A stretch of DNA of 64,000 nt from an uncultured Dehalococcoidia bacterium (GTDB lineage: Bacteria; Chloroflexota; Dehalococcoidia; Dehalococcoidales; UBA1222), in the NCBI GenBank assembly GCA_903844845.1, contig CAIMVG010000019.1, positions 1 through 64,000 of the forward strand, given 5' to 3'. The stretch's first letter is position 1; every line of letters starts with the position of its first letter. The notes below the pieces were generated by a model. That model saw nothing but the letters and a program-made list of their open reading frames with translations, had not been told where the DNA came from and searched no databases. The position numbers and the translations under genes are program-made. Below, piece after piece: positions 8,107 through 16,519 of the stretch.

Positions 8107-8648
8107 AGTTGAACCTTCCCGCCTTCCGGGAGGCCGGCAGGGTACTTTTTAAAAACGGCCTCATCACAGGTTCAAGCGGCAATTTAAGCATACGGCTTGG
8201 TCCCAATCTCCTGATAACTTCTCACGGAAGCACCCTGTCAGACCTTTCCTCCTGCGATCTTATAGAGGCTCCGCTTTTTGACGCAGAGTGCCCAGGAGCG
8301 TCCTGGGAACTCCCCGTGCACCGGGCTATCTACACAGCAACCCCGGTTCTGGCCGTCGTACATGCCCATCCCCCCTGCGCGGTCGCTTTGTCTATGCAAA
8401 AAAGCGGGAAACACTGGCAGGGCATCACAGTTACACTGGATGCCGGAGAGGGAATCATGCCAGGAGCCATGGCCGGGGAGATAGCAGGGGAATTAAAGAA
8501 ACATTCTATAGTCATGGTGCGGGGACACGGCACTTTTATCACTGGAAAGACGCTCGATGAAGCTTGCCGGGCAACCATCGCATACGAAACGGAATGCGCC
8601 CGGATCTGCCGTTTGAGACATATCAAGTCTGCCGTCGTAAAAGAATAA
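8103..8648 (+). CDS. Class II aldolase / L-fuculose-phosphate aldolase family protein
   Basis: This 181-aa protein has the class II aldolase/adducin fold. It shows the glycine-rich phosphate loop (TGSSGNLSIR), the zinc ligands HAHPP and GHG, and the catalytic-Glu region near WELPVHRAIY. It resembles FucA- and MtnB-type enzymes that cleave or dehydrate sugar phosphates. The exact substrate is unknown. Its GTG start overlaps the lexA stop by 4 bases, so it sits in an SOS-controlled transcript, an uncommon pairing. A terminator follows. Confidence 0.85.
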   Translation: MKLNLPAFREAGRVLFKNGLITGSSGNLSIRLGPNLLITSHGSTLSDLSSCDLIEAPLFDAECPGASWELPVHRAIYTATPVLAVVHAHPPCAVALSMQKSGKHWQGITVTLDAGEGIMPGAMAGEIAGELKKHSIVMVRGHGTFITGKTLDEACRATIAYETECARICRLRHIKSAVVKE

Positions 8649-8665
8649 AATTATCCGGACCAAGA

Positions 8666-8698
8666 AAAAGGAGAGCGCCTGCTCTCCTTTTTTGTTTT
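8666..8698 (+). terminator. Terminator of the lexA-aldolase operon
   Basis: The hairpin GGAGAG-CGCCTG-CTCTCC is followed by TTTTTTGTTTT. The A-tract on the left arm means it could also terminate the convergent argC transcript. Confidence 0.9.
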
Positions 8699-8714
8699 AC
8701 CGTTTAGTCTTCGA

Positions 8715-9770
8715 TTATGGGTAAAGGGCTGCGGCCTCGAGGCCCATCGTTTCGGGAAAACCCAGCATGACATTCATGTTTTGAATGGCCTGCCCGGCCG
8801 CTCCTTTAACCAGGTTGTCGATGGCGCTGATGATTATCACGCGGCCGCTCCTGATATCGATGGTGGGATAGATGATGCACATGTTCGAACCGGTTGTGTG
8901 CTTTGTATGCGGGGGGACCTGGGAGATGCGCACGAAAGGCTCGTCCTTGTAGAAGTCCTGAAAAAGCGTTTTCAATTCCGCGATGCCGTCCTTGCTGGCT
9001 TCAAGCCTTCCGCTCAGAGGAGCATAGATGGTGGACAGTATCCCGCGTGTCATCGGCACCAGGTGGGGTACGAACGTTACCACGGGTTTAGCCCCGTGCA
9101 TGAAACGTGCGACTTCCTGCTCGATTTCCGGGAGGTGCCTGTGGCCCTCGAGGGCATATGCGGTGACGTCTTCATTCGCCTCGGCGTAATGGGAGGAAAG
9201 GCTAAGGGTCCGTCCTGAACCCGATAACCCTGACTTGCTGTCGATGATGACGTGGCTGCCGATAAGGCCCGCTTTCATCACGGGGGCAAGGCCTAGAATC
9301 GCAGAGGTGGGGTAACAGCCCGGGTTGGCGACCAGGCGGGCTTTGGTGATGTCTTTACGGTAAACCTCGGGAAGCCCGTATACCGTTTCCGCCAGCAGCC
9401 CCGGAGCTGTGTGGCTGAAGCCGTACCACTCCTGATAAAGCGCCGGGTCCTTCAGGCGGAAATCCGCACTGATATCCACCACTTTCACTCCCCCGGAGAC
9501 AAGGGCTTTTACCACATCCATGCTTTCCTTGTGGGGCAGTGCCGAAAAAGCGAAATCGACTTCTCCGAGTTCGGCGGTGATAGTAAGTTCCACGGACGCC
9601 ATGTGGGGGAAGACCTCTCCCAGCTTTTTGCCGGCGGCGCTCCGGCCGCTCACGGAAACCAGTTCTACAGAGGGGTGGCGCCTTAACAGGCGAGCCAGTT
9701 CCAGACCCGCGTACCCGGTGACGTTTACAATGCCAACCCGGATTTTATTTTTCGAGTTTGCAGTTTTCAC
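8715..9770 (-). CDS. argC: N-acetyl-gamma-glutamyl-phosphate reductase
   Basis: This 351-aa protein is the NADPH-dependent third enzyme of arginine biosynthesis. It has an N-terminal Rossmann loop (VGIVNVTGYAGLELARLL), the catalytic Cys in VANPGCYPTSA, and the C-terminal HxPEIEQE region (EGHRHLPEIEQE). The start is GTG 9770, with GGAGGG a few bases upstream inside the preceding gene, so the two overlap by 26 bp and are probably translationally coupled. No other arg genes lie nearby. Confidence 0.95.
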   Translation of the reverse strand: MKTANSKNKIRVGIVNVTGYAGLELARLLRRHPSVELVSVSGRSAAGKKLGEVFPHMASVELTITAELGEVDFAFSALPHKESMDVVKALVSGGVKVVDISADFRLKDPALYQEWYGFSHTAPGLLAETVYGLPEVYRKDITKARLVANPGCYPTSAILGLAPVMKAGLIGSHVIIDSKSGLSGSGRTLSLSSHYAEANEDVTAYALEGHRHLPEIEQEVARFMHGAKPVVTFVPHLVPMTRGILSTIYAPLSGRLEASKDGIAELKTLFQDFYKDEPFVRISQVPPHTKHTTGSNMCIIYPTIDIRSGRVIIISAIDNLVKGAAGQAIQNMNVMLGFPETMGLEAAALYP

Positions 9771-10749
9771 AGATGCCCTCCATGGCGCGCAGGTCGGTCC
9801 TCGACCCCATCGCGATAACGGCGTCCCCCGCCTGGATGATTTCGGTTTCGGAAGGATTGGTTATGAGTTGCCCGTTTTTTTTATTGACTGCCAGAACTAC
9901 CGCTTTCCCGCTGGTCCTGGCGAAACTTACACCTTTGCCAGCCAGCGGGGAACCTTCTCCGACAGTCAAGTTTTCAAGGTGCATATCCTGCCCCTTGAGC
10001 GAAATGATATCGATGAAATCGGTCACTTCGGGTTGAAGCGCCAGCATAGCCATGCGCCTAGCCCCGATGGTATAAGGCGAGATGGTCCTGTCCGCCCCGG
10101 CGAGTTTCAGCTTGGATTCCGCCTCCGGGGCAGAAACGCGGGCTTCGATGAAGATATCATGGTTGAGTTGCCTGGCCGAAAGGATGACATACGTACTGTC
10201 GGAATCGTTGCCCAGGGCAACGATGATTCCCTTGGCTCGTTCGATACCGGCGTCTTTCAGTGCTGTGTCAGTAGCCGCGTCAGCCGCCACATACATCCTT
10301 CCGTCGCGTTCAGCCTGAGCGATGGCCCCGGGATTTTTGTCTATAACGACAAAATCAGCTTTTTCACTGGAGAGTATACCTGCGATCTCCTGCCCTACCC
10401 TGCCGTAACCGCACAGGATGAAATGGCCTTTCAGACTGCCGATGTGATTCTTCATGTTTCGCCTCCACAGGGCGCTGCCGAGGTGCCCCTCCAGGACATA
10501 CTGGGCAATCGCGGTAAGCGCGTAAACCGCCGCACTGGAACCTCCGATTATCAGAAAAATGGTGAATAAACGTCCTGCCGTATCGAGGGGATGCACCTCG
10601 GAGAAACCGGTTGTCGTTATGCTGATTATGGTCATAAAGAGGGCATCTATAAAATTCCAGCCCTCAATAAGCATATAACCGGCGACGCCGATTATGATGA
10701 TTGCAACAAGCACTCCTGCCGCGATAATGAGTTTCTTTAAGATGGACAT
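9745..10749 (-). CDS. Two-TM potassium-channel protein with RCK domains
   Basis: The protein has 334 aa. Residues about 1-75 hold two membrane helices around a pore loop. The central part is an RCK_N (TrkA-N) NAD-binding domain (FILCGYGRVGQEIAGIL) and the end is an RCK_C domain (SPLAGKGVSFARTSGKAVVLAV). This is a ligand-gated K+ channel layout like MthK. The filter reads TTTGFSEVHP instead of the canonical TVGYGD, so selectivity is uncertain. It overlaps argC by 26 bp. Confidence 0.88.
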   Translation of the reverse strand: MSILKKLIIAAGVLVAIIIIGVAGYMLIEGWNFIDALFMTIISITTTGFSEVHPLDTAGRLFTIFLIIGGSSAAVYALTAIAQYVLEGHLGSALWRRNMKNHIGSLKGHFILCGYGRVGQEIAGILSSEKADFVVIDKNPGAIAQAERDGRMYVAADAATDTALKDAGIERAKGIIVALGNDSDSTYVILSARQLNHDIFIEARVSAPEAESKLKLAGADRTISPYTIGARRMAMLALQPEVTDFIDIISLKGQDMHLENLTVGEGSPLAGKGVSFARTSGKAVVLAVNKKNGQLITNPSETEIIQAGDAVIAMGSRTDLRAMEGICENCKLEK

Positions 10750-10824
10750 TCGGATTTCCCAGGGCTTTTACCTATTTTAGCATAACCGTCACAGCCGTCC
10801 CGAAGAGGGGCGGAATTCTCACGT

Positions 10825-11580
10825 CTAACACTCTAATTCCAGGCCCTCGTAGCCGAGGGAGATATTGCACTTGATGGCGGCTGCCACTTCTTTCAATTCA
10901 ATCGCTATCTCATCTTCAAGGGAGGGGTTCATGTGGACGGTCACCACTTTCGGGATGTACCCGCGGATGTCACGGAATGCGGATAGTTCTTCTTTAAGCA
11001 GTTGGGGGGTAAGGTGCTTGGAATCGCGCCCGAAATCGGTGAAGCGGTTGGAAGCAGTCACCTCGATGATCAGAAGTTCCGGCGAGATGTGCCCCCAGCA
11101 TTTCTCAAGCCCCGGGCCCGTGTCCCCGGTGTAGAAGAAACTGCGGCCATCCAGCGTTACCTGGTAGCCGTTGGCCGGCACGGAATGATTAACGTTGACA
11201 GGAAGTACCTGGTATTTGTCGACAGAAAAGGGGGTGTTCGGTTCGACGATATGAAAATCCATCACGGGGCGGGCGAAAAAATTCGAATAAATCTTGCCGT
11301 TGAGGATTTGCCCGGACAACGCGTCTTTAACTGCCTGGGACCCATAAGTATGCACTTTGCCCCCGTTAAGGAAACAATTCATAGTGAGCATGGGCACGTC
11401 GCGGATATGGTCGTAATGGGGATGGGTGACCAGTACGGCTTTTATCGCGAGTTGTGCCGCGAGCGGCATCCGTGAGGTCATGCTCCCTGCGTCGAGGGCG
11501 ACGCGTTCGTCTATCAGGAGGCACATCAGGCCCGAGGTATTCGTTTCCGTATTATGAGCGCCAAGAAATCGGATCTTCAT
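10825..11580 (-). CDS. Metallo-beta-lactamase-fold hydrolase
   Basis: This 251-aa protein has the MBL motif THPHYDHIRD (HxHxDH-type, binuclear metal), a second His (NVNHSVPANGY), GDTGPG and a C-terminal His (TVHMNP). The layout resembles class II cAMP phosphodiesterases and RNase Z-like phosphodiesterases, so a phosphodiester substrate is plausible but not shown. A clear GGGGAG ribosome site precedes the ATG. It is cotranscribed with the YhhQ-like gene, 9 bp apart. Confidence 0.85.
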   Translation of the reverse strand: MKIRFLGAHNTETNTSGLMCLLIDERVALDAGSMTSRMPLAAQLAIKAVLVTHPHYDHIRDVPMLTMNCFLNGGKVHTYGSQAVKDALSGQILNGKIYSNFFARPVMDFHIVEPNTPFSVDKYQVLPVNVNHSVPANGYQVTLDGRSFFYTGDTGPGLEKCWGHISPELLIIEVTASNRFTDFGRDSKHLTPQLLKEELSAFRDIRGYIPKVVTVHMNPSLEDEIAIELKEVAAAIKCNISLGYEGLELEC

Positions 11581-11589
11581 ACCGCTCCC

Positions 11590-12273
11590 CTAAAATGCAA
11601 AAGGGTTGAAGTCCGTTCTTTCGTCGAAATAGTCTATACCCTCAGCTTTTTTCAGGTAGCCAACAGCTTGGTAAGTCAGGGGAGTCGCCAGGATTTCTAT
11701 CAGCACTTTGGCAGACCAGTGATACAGTATCAGCATCGGGGTGTAAGAAGGTGTGCCGGCAAAAGCTATAACGATAAAAAGGGCTGTATCCAGCCCCTGC
11801 CCAACCAGGGTCGAACTGACGGTGCGCGTCCACAGCCAGCGGCCCCCGGTGGCCAGTTTCATACGGGCCATAATGAAAGAGTTGGCGAATTCACCCAGGA
11901 GGTATCCGGAAAAAGATGCCAGCAGGAGCCTTGGCGTGTAGCCGAGAATGGACTGGTAGGCAGACTGCCCCCCCCAAAAAGAAGCCGAGGGCAGGAGCCC
12001 GCCGACCCAGGCGAAAATGACGAAGATAAGGTTACATCCGAAGCCCAGCCAGATTATGCGCCTCGCCCAACGAAAGCCGTATACCTCGGTAAGGATATCG
12101 CCGAAGATGTAGCTCACAGGGAATACAATCACTGCGGCAGGCACAACGATCCTGCCGTAAGATATGATTTTAACGGCGATGATATTGGCCGTGATGAGGC
12201 AGGTAACGAAAACGGCCGCTATCACAAGGAGTCGATTGGTGCTTTTCATTTCCTTCAACCCGGCTGATACCAT
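11590..12273 (-). CDS. Queuosine-precursor transporter, YhhQ/VUT family
   Basis: This protein of up to 227 aa has about six membrane helices and the family's ANIIAVKI... FPVSYIFGDILTEVYGFRWAR signature (DUF165). YhhQ proteins import queuine or preQ0/preQ1 for queuosine tRNA modification. Two starts are possible: ATG 12273 (upstream GGGGT) and ATG 12249 (MKSTNRL, with AAGGA very close). It is divergent from tRNA-Met. Confidence 0.88.
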   Translation of the reverse strand: MVSAGLKEMKSTNRLLVIAAVFVTCLITANIIAVKIISYGRIVVPAAVIVFPVSYIFGDILTEVYGFRWARRIIWLGFGCNLIFVIFAWVGGLLPSASFWGGQSAYQSILGYTPRLLLASFSGYLLGEFANSFIMARMKLATGGRWLWTRTVSSTLVGQGLDTALFIVIAFAGTPSYTPMLILYHWSAKVLIEILATPLTYQAVGYLKKAEGIDYFDERTDFNPFAF

Positions 12274-12314
12274 GTGATATTCTACCCCAACATGAGCAGG
12301 GAATGAAATCCGAG

Positions 12315-12341
12315 TTGACAGGGGTAAGGCCGGCCTATAAA
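12315..12341 (+). promoter_or_regulatory. Promoter of tRNA-Met
   Basis: TTGACA (12315-12320) and TATAAA (12336-12341) are 15-16 bp apart and end 14 bp before the tRNA 5' end. Confidence 0.7.
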
Positions 12342-12355
12342 ATTATCTCCTGCTT

Positions 12356-12427
12356 GGCGACGTAGCTCAGTGGTAGAGCAGGGGACTCATAAGCCCTTGG
12401 TCGGTGGTCCAAATCCACCCGTCGCCA
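12356..12427 (+). tRNA. tRNA-Met (CAT), elongator type
   Basis: Acceptor GGCGACG pairs with CGTCGCC, the anticodon loop is CTCATAA, the T-loop is TCCAAAT and the discriminator is A. The G1-C72 pair excludes an initiator tRNA. A tRNA-Ile2 (CAU read as lysidine) is possible but less likely. The 3' half is repeated downstream three times (see the repeats at 13243, 14464 and 15690). Confidence 0.93.
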
Positions 12428-12588
12428 CTTATCTAACTTCCTACCTTGAGGAAAATCATAGTTGCGTTGGGAATGTCCTCATACGAATGTTTAACGAACT
12501 CTATTCAGTCACAAAATCGTTCTATTACGCTCAAAGAAGCAATTTCCAATTCCCTGATAACCTGAAAGGTCGAAGGTGACTGTTTGCC

Positions 12589-12999
12589 TTAGCTTTTATT
12601 AATAGTCAGGACCAAACGGTAGTCTCTGTTCTCAATCTGCTGACCAAGTTGTGGATACGGGTTCAAAATGAAACTTAAGCTGTACCCCTCAATTTTCGTC
12701 GAAACAGATGAACCACCACCAGGTTGAATGAGAGTTACCGTTTGCTCGTTCTTGTTAAGTGAAATGTTAATTGTACACTCGGCTTCCCCTGCCCATATAC
12801 ACTGCGCACCTGATGGACAACGGCTATCGGCTGTTACTGCGATAAATTCAATAGTCATCTTCTCCGAAGGTATTGTGACACTTTGACCAATAGCCAGTGA
12901 GAATTCCTGGCCCAAATTAGCTTGCTTGCCGAGTCCCGAGCATGCCGCTAAAGGCAAAAGCATAAACGCCAAGGTAAGAGACAGAACGTGCTTCTTCAT
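12589..12999 (-). CDS. Hypothetical small lipoprotein
   Basis: This 136-aa protein has an N-terminal signal ending LAAC (Cys20) and so is an exported lipoprotein. The mature part is beta-rich and contains DSRCPSGAQCIWAGEAEC, a three-Cys motif I have seen in conserved hypothetical envelope proteins. A GAGGAAGAT ribosome site precedes the ATG. It is the only gene between the tRNA-Met and the first repeat of its 3' end, and it points back at the tRNA. Confidence 0.8.
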   Translation of the reverse strand: MKKHVLSLTLAFMLLPLAACSGLGKQANLGQEFSLAIGQSVTIPSEKMTIEFIAVTADSRCPSGAQCIWAGEAECTINISLNKNEQTVTLIQPGGGSSVSTKIEGYSLSFILNPYPQLGQQIENRDYRLVLTINKS

Positions 13000-13242
13000 A
13001 TCTTCCTCATTAATCTCTTATTTTATAACGTCAACTACATATAAAAGATAGCCAAGGGGACTTTGGCATCAATGACGGTCCTTATGTAAACCCTATTCGG
13101 TGTTAAATGCAGCCAATCGCCGGGGCAAAGCCCCCAATTGTGCGAAGGATGGCGGCGAAAAGTCCAGTTGTTCTGAAGACAAAAAGAAATGCATCAGGTA
13201 TTATTATGCGATCGGGGAGAAACATATGCAATATGTCATTTT

Positions 13243-13266
13243 TCCAAATCCACCCGTCGCCACTTA
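13243..13266 (+). repeat. Direct repeat of tRNA-Met 3' end (copy 2, 24 bp exact)
   Basis: Bases 13243-13266 are identical to 12408-12431, which is the T-loop, acceptor strand, discriminator and the four bases after it in tRNA-Met. There is no 5' half. This is what an attachment site left by integration at the tRNA 3' end looks like. Confidence 0.92.
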
Positions 13267-13283
13267 ATTTATTTCAAAAACCG

Positions 13284-13946
13284 ATGAAAAAACACTTGCT
13301 GCGTTCATTTGATTTTCGTTTTGGTTTAAAAAGTCTTCTAGAGCCATCAGTTTTGGCCTTATTCGCGGCCAATCTTTATCCGCTGATAGGCGTGCTTTTC
13401 CTGGGTTGGAATACCTTTTATCTACTGATACTCTTCTGGATGGAAAACGTCGTCATCGGTTTTTACACCATCATCAAAATGCTGCTGGTCCCTGGTACTA
13501 AATCCGGCTGGGCGGCCAAACTGGCAATGATTTCCTTTTTTTGTGTCCATTACGGGATGTTCACCCTCGTACACGGTATTTTCGTATTCGTGATATTTGG
13601 GGCTGATTTTGGTGGGCAGGGTACGGAGATACTGTGGAGCAGCATCGTAAGCTATCAGCTGCCGTGGGCTGCGCTGGCATTATTCATAAGTCACGGTTTC
13701 TCCTTATTCCAGAATTATATTGGCCTTGGTGAATATGAGCGGAGCAACCTGGGTGGTGTGATGCTGCAACCTTACAGCCGGGTGGTTATCCTTCACCTTA
13801 CCATAATCTTCGGAGCTTTTTTCCTGACAATCCTGGGGTCCCCATTGATCGGGTTGATAATCCTAATTATCCTTAAAATAGCCCTTGATTTGCGGGCCCA
13901 TTTACAGGAACACAGTCAGTACATTTCCCCGATACCAACGGTATAG
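13284..13946 (+). CDS. Integral membrane protein, DUF6498-like
   Basis: I start the gene at Met 13284 (MKKHLLRSFDF), giving 220 aa with about six membrane helices. The helix pattern with WMENVVIGFYTIIKM and FCVHYGMFTLVHGIFVF looks like the DUF6498 membrane family. The longer frame back to 13107 would run through the tRNA-fragment repeat and is rejected. The start lies 17 bp after the repeat. No ribosome site is visible, so translation may be leaderless. The function is unknown. Confidence 0.75.
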   Translation: MKKHLLRSFDFRFGLKSLLEPSVLALFAANLYPLIGVLFLGWNTFYLLILFWMENVVIGFYTIIKMLLVPGTKSGWAAKLAMISFFCVHYGMFTLVHGIFVFVIFGADFGGQGTEILWSSIVSYQLPWAALALFISHGFSLFQNYIGLGEYERSNLGGVMLQPYSRVVILHLTIIFGAFFLTILGSPLIGLIILIILKIALDLRAHLQEHSQYISPIPTV

Positions 13947-14057
13947 GATTTGCGTGCCCTTATTCGTTGTCCCAAACCAATTTTTTAACAGTGATGTGTC
14001 TAGTTCTTTCTCAATGTTTTCGGAGGCAGCCGGTAAGTACACTACCGCAGGGGATGT

Positions 14058-14459
14058 ATGAAAACTTTAAATAAAATATTCCCGGTTAAAATCGCATTTA
14101 TAGTGTTCATTGCTATTTCATTTATCGCTGTTGTATATCACATCCTGATCCTTACCCAAGTCACCCCTTACGCAAATGCCTGGGGCGGAAGGTTAAACAG
14201 CGTTAAGGAGATGTATGTTTTTGAGACGTTTCCAATCATTTCCCAGATGGCCTTTGTCCTGATTGGTGTACTCAAATTCAAACAAGCTGGCGGTAAACGT
14301 TCGCAGACGATGCTATCTGTTTTACTTTACATTATGTCCGGGTTACTGGCCCTCAATACGATAGGGAATATCTTGTCATTAAGCAGCTTTGAGGCTATTG
14401 TATTCACTCCGATAACTTTTGTAGGTTCTCTTTGCGCGTTCCGGCTCGCACGGAACTAG
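14058..14459 (+). CDS. Hypothetical four-helix membrane protein
   Basis: This 133-aa protein has four hydrophobic segments. The sequence between helices 1 and 2 is short and polar (TPYANAWGGRLNSVKEMY). A GGGGAT ribosome site precedes the ATG. I do not recognise the family. The stop codon lies 5 bp before the third tRNA-Met 3'-end repeat, so the gene closes that cassette. Confidence 0.7.
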   Translation: MKTLNKIFPVKIAFIVFIAISFIAVVYHILILTQVTPYANAWGGRLNSVKEMYVFETFPIISQMAFVLIGVLKFKQAGGKRSQTMLSVLLYIMSGLLALNTIGNILSLSSFEAIVFTPITFVGSLCAFRLARN

Positions 14460-14463
14460 GTGG

Positions 14464-14488
14464 CGGTGGCCCAAATCCAACTATCGCC
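14464..14488 (+). repeat. Degenerate repeat of tRNA-Met 3' end (copy 3)
   Basis: CGGTGGCCCAAATCCA and TATCGCC match the tRNA-Met T-arm and acceptor strand at about 20 of 25 positions. The copy is older or more diverged than copy 2. It begins 5 bp after a stop codon. Confidence 0.75.
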
Positions 14489-14704
14489 GTTTCAGGCACT
14501 TAAACATCCCTAAGCGTTGGTTTCTCTATTGAAACGATGTTGTTGAGTTCCCTTTTCCTCAAACCCGCGTTTTAGCGATTAGTCGTAAGTGGAAAATACT
14601 GAAACCATTTTTGTTTCCACTCAGTGGATCGTCCTGAATACTCGCATAGTAACTTGAGGTTACATTTTGCGTTAATATATCAGGGTAAGATATAAGGAAG
14701 CCTG

Positions 14705-15613
14705 ATGCAAAAAGAATTTGGTTTCTCAGTCGCCAAAATGGTCATTTTGATCGTCTGTGTTCTCTTAATGACGGGCAGCTGTTCTTCTTCAAAAACTGAG
14801 GGATTTGCTATATATTTGACCAAAGGCGATATCGCCCCTGAGCAGATGTTCGCCTTGAGCCAGGTTGAACTCAAGAGCCTGCCGATTATCAGTTTATCGG
14901 ATATCATCACATACAACGCCCAAACACACGAAATAAAATTGACCGCGGATGCCTTTGCCCGCATTGCTCTTTTAGAGGTTCCGGTCCAAGGCAAGTCATT
15001 CGTGGTTTGTGTCGACCGAAAACCTATATACTCCGGCGCTTTCTGGACTCCGATTTCGTCCATCGGATATGATGGCGTAACCATCTGGAAGCCGCTATAT
15101 TCTCAAGCAACGAAAATTGTCACCCTGGAATTAGGCTACCCGTCTTCAACTTTTTATGCAGGCGAAGACCCCAGAAATAACCCGGAAGTGTTACGTTCAA
15201 TCGCGCAGGCCGGCAAACTTTTAGATAAACTGTCGATAACCGGCGTCGATCAGCTGCCGGATTCAATGAAAGGTTACGAATTGTACTCATGGTTCGAAGA
15301 TAGCCAATGGTACTTCACCTTGATAACAGGAACAAACCGGAATAAAACTTCCGAAGAAATCCGTACAAGCGAGGATTTTGTCTCCGAAACGGGGTGGGTG
15401 AAAATCCGCATGTCAGGTGTTGACGCGCTCGAAGCTGCTTTGCGCAAACTACCCAAAGGCGAAGATGTAGTCTGGTTGGCAATGCCTCCACCGGAGCCAA
15501 CATCAGCAGGCGGGTTTGGTATCACACTACCGCCGAGCCCGGTCACAAACAGTATCAAAGCGTATGCCTCTTCCCTCGGCTTAAACTTCACAGTACAGAC
15601 GCCTGAGTATTGA
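14705..15613 (+). CDS. Hypothetical lipoprotein
   Basis: This 302-aa protein has an N-terminal signal ending LMTGSC, so it is a lipoprotein. The mature part is mixed alpha/beta. It includes DAFARI...VPVQGKSFVVCVDRKPIYSGAFW, which resembles an SecD-like P1/YcdO-type beta-alpha-beta module, but I am not sure of the family. An AAGGAAG ribosome site precedes the ATG. It is the only gene between repeats 3 and 4. Confidence 0.72.
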   Translation: MQKEFGFSVAKMVILIVCVLLMTGSCSSSKTEGFAIYLTKGDIAPEQMFALSQVELKSLPIISLSDIITYNAQTHEIKLTADAFARIALLEVPVQGKSFVVCVDRKPIYSGAFWTPISSIGYDGVTIWKPLYSQATKIVTLELGYPSSTFYAGEDPRNNPEVLRSIAQAGKLLDKLSITGVDQLPDSMKGYELYSWFEDSQWYFTLITGTNRNKTSEEIRTSEDFVSETGWVKIRMSGVDALEAALRKLPKGEDVVWLAMPPPEPTSAGGFGITLPPSPVTNSIKAYASSLGLNFTVQTPEY

Positions 15614-15689
15614 GTTCTTCATGAAGTAAGGTCTGGGTCGGAACGCAACAGTCATCGAACTGAGGAGGTACTTCACGAGTCAAATGTCT

Positions 15690-15714
15690 GTGGTACGAAT
15701 CCGCCCGTCGCCAC
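15690..15714 (+). repeat. Degenerate repeat of tRNA-Met 3' end (copy 4)
   Basis: GTGGTACGAATCC and CCCGTCGCCAC match the tRNA-Met T-arm and acceptor strand at about 22 of 25 positions, including an exact CCCGTCGCCAC. Confidence 0.82.
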
Positions 15715-15762
15715 GGTGCTCTTTTTCCAATCCCTCTCAATACAACCTCGCACGCCCGCTAT

Positions 15763-15791
15763 TGACTTGAACCCGAAATAACAACTATCCT
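15763..15791 (+). promoter_or_regulatory. Promoter of the shikimate-kinase-like gene (leaderless)
   Basis: TTGACT (15763-15768), a 17-bp spacer and TATCCT (15786-15791). The -10 ends 6 bp before the GTG start, so transcription should begin at or next to the start codon. Confidence 0.65.
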
Positions 15792-15797
15792 TGGTTT

Positions 15798-16304
15798 GTG
15801 AGTAAATCCGGCATCGTGTTGATAGGCATGGCAGGGGTGGGCAAATCCACTGTCGGTTCTGCTCTGGCCGAAGCCTTGAGGTTTGAATTTATAGACCTTG
15901 ACGAATATCTTAGCAGCCAGGAAGGCCAAACTATTCAGCAGATAATCGATAGCCGGGGCGAAGAAAAATTACTTGAATTGGAAAGCGAGAGCCTGCGTAA
16001 AATTGACCTGAACCGCAAGGTAGTGTCCCCCGGCGGAAGCATCGTCTACGACCGCGACATCATGGAATATCTGAAAGAGGTTTCCTTTTTAATATATCTG
16101 GACGATACCTTTGAAAATATCAGCAGCAGGCTTGGCAATGCGCCGACCCGGGGCATAGTTGGGTTAAAAACGAAATCTTTAAGACAGATATATGACGAAA
16201 GGCGACCAATCTATTCGCATTTCGCAGATTTCACTCTCGACGTATGCGGAAAGCCGGCGAAAGACGCAGTTTCCGAAATCATCAAACGTATACCACAAAT
16301 CTGA
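15798..16304 (+). CDS. Shikimate kinase family protein
   Basis: This 168-aa protein is a P-loop kinase with Walker A GMAGVGKST (about residues 9-17), the shikimate-binding DLDEYL (DxD-type) and the central GGS motif (SPGGSIV), where canonical shikimate kinases have GGG. The Arg after the lid (TRGIVG) is also present. It may phosphorylate shikimate or a related polyol. No other aro genes are near, so aroK is not assigned firmly. Confidence 0.78.
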   Translation: MSKSGIVLIGMAGVGKSTVGSALAEALRFEFIDLDEYLSSQEGQTIQQIIDSRGEEKLLELESESLRKIDLNRKVVSPGGSIVYDRDIMEYLKEVSFLIYLDDTFENISSRLGNAPTRGIVGLKTKSLRQIYDERRPIYSHFADFTLDVCGKPAKDAVSEIIKRIPQI

Positions 16305-16325
16305 CGGCTAAAAAAGGAGGGTTTT

Positions 16326-16475
16326 ATGGATAAGCGCGGTACTGGAGGCGCCTCGGGCGGAGTGATCTGGTTCATCGGCTGGCTGTTCACGATATCTTTC
16401 GCCCAACTGGCTTTCTGGAAGATAATCGTAGGCCTGATTGTATGGCCCCTGTTCCTGGGGCAAGCCCTCAGGTAA
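16326..16475 (+). CDS. 49-aa small membrane protein
   Basis: This frame is too short for usual gene finders, but AAGGAGGG lies a few bases before the ATG. It encodes a Gly-rich start (MDKRGTGGASGG) followed by one long or two short hydrophobic segments (VIWFIGWLFTISFAQLAFW and KIIVGLIVWPLFLGQAL). Its function is unknown. It probably belongs to the shikimate-kinase-like transcript. Confidence 0.7.
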   Translation: MDKRGTGGASGGVIWFIGWLFTISFAQLAFWKIIVGLIVWPLFLGQALR

Positions 16476-16519
16476 AATTTCAAAGAACCCGGTTTAAGCC
16501 GGGGATCGCTGCCCGGGAC

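Noticed and set aside
13107-13283. Upstream extension of the DUF6498-like gene
   Set aside because: It runs through the tRNA-Met 3'-end repeat and its sequence is basic and unlike a membrane-protein start.
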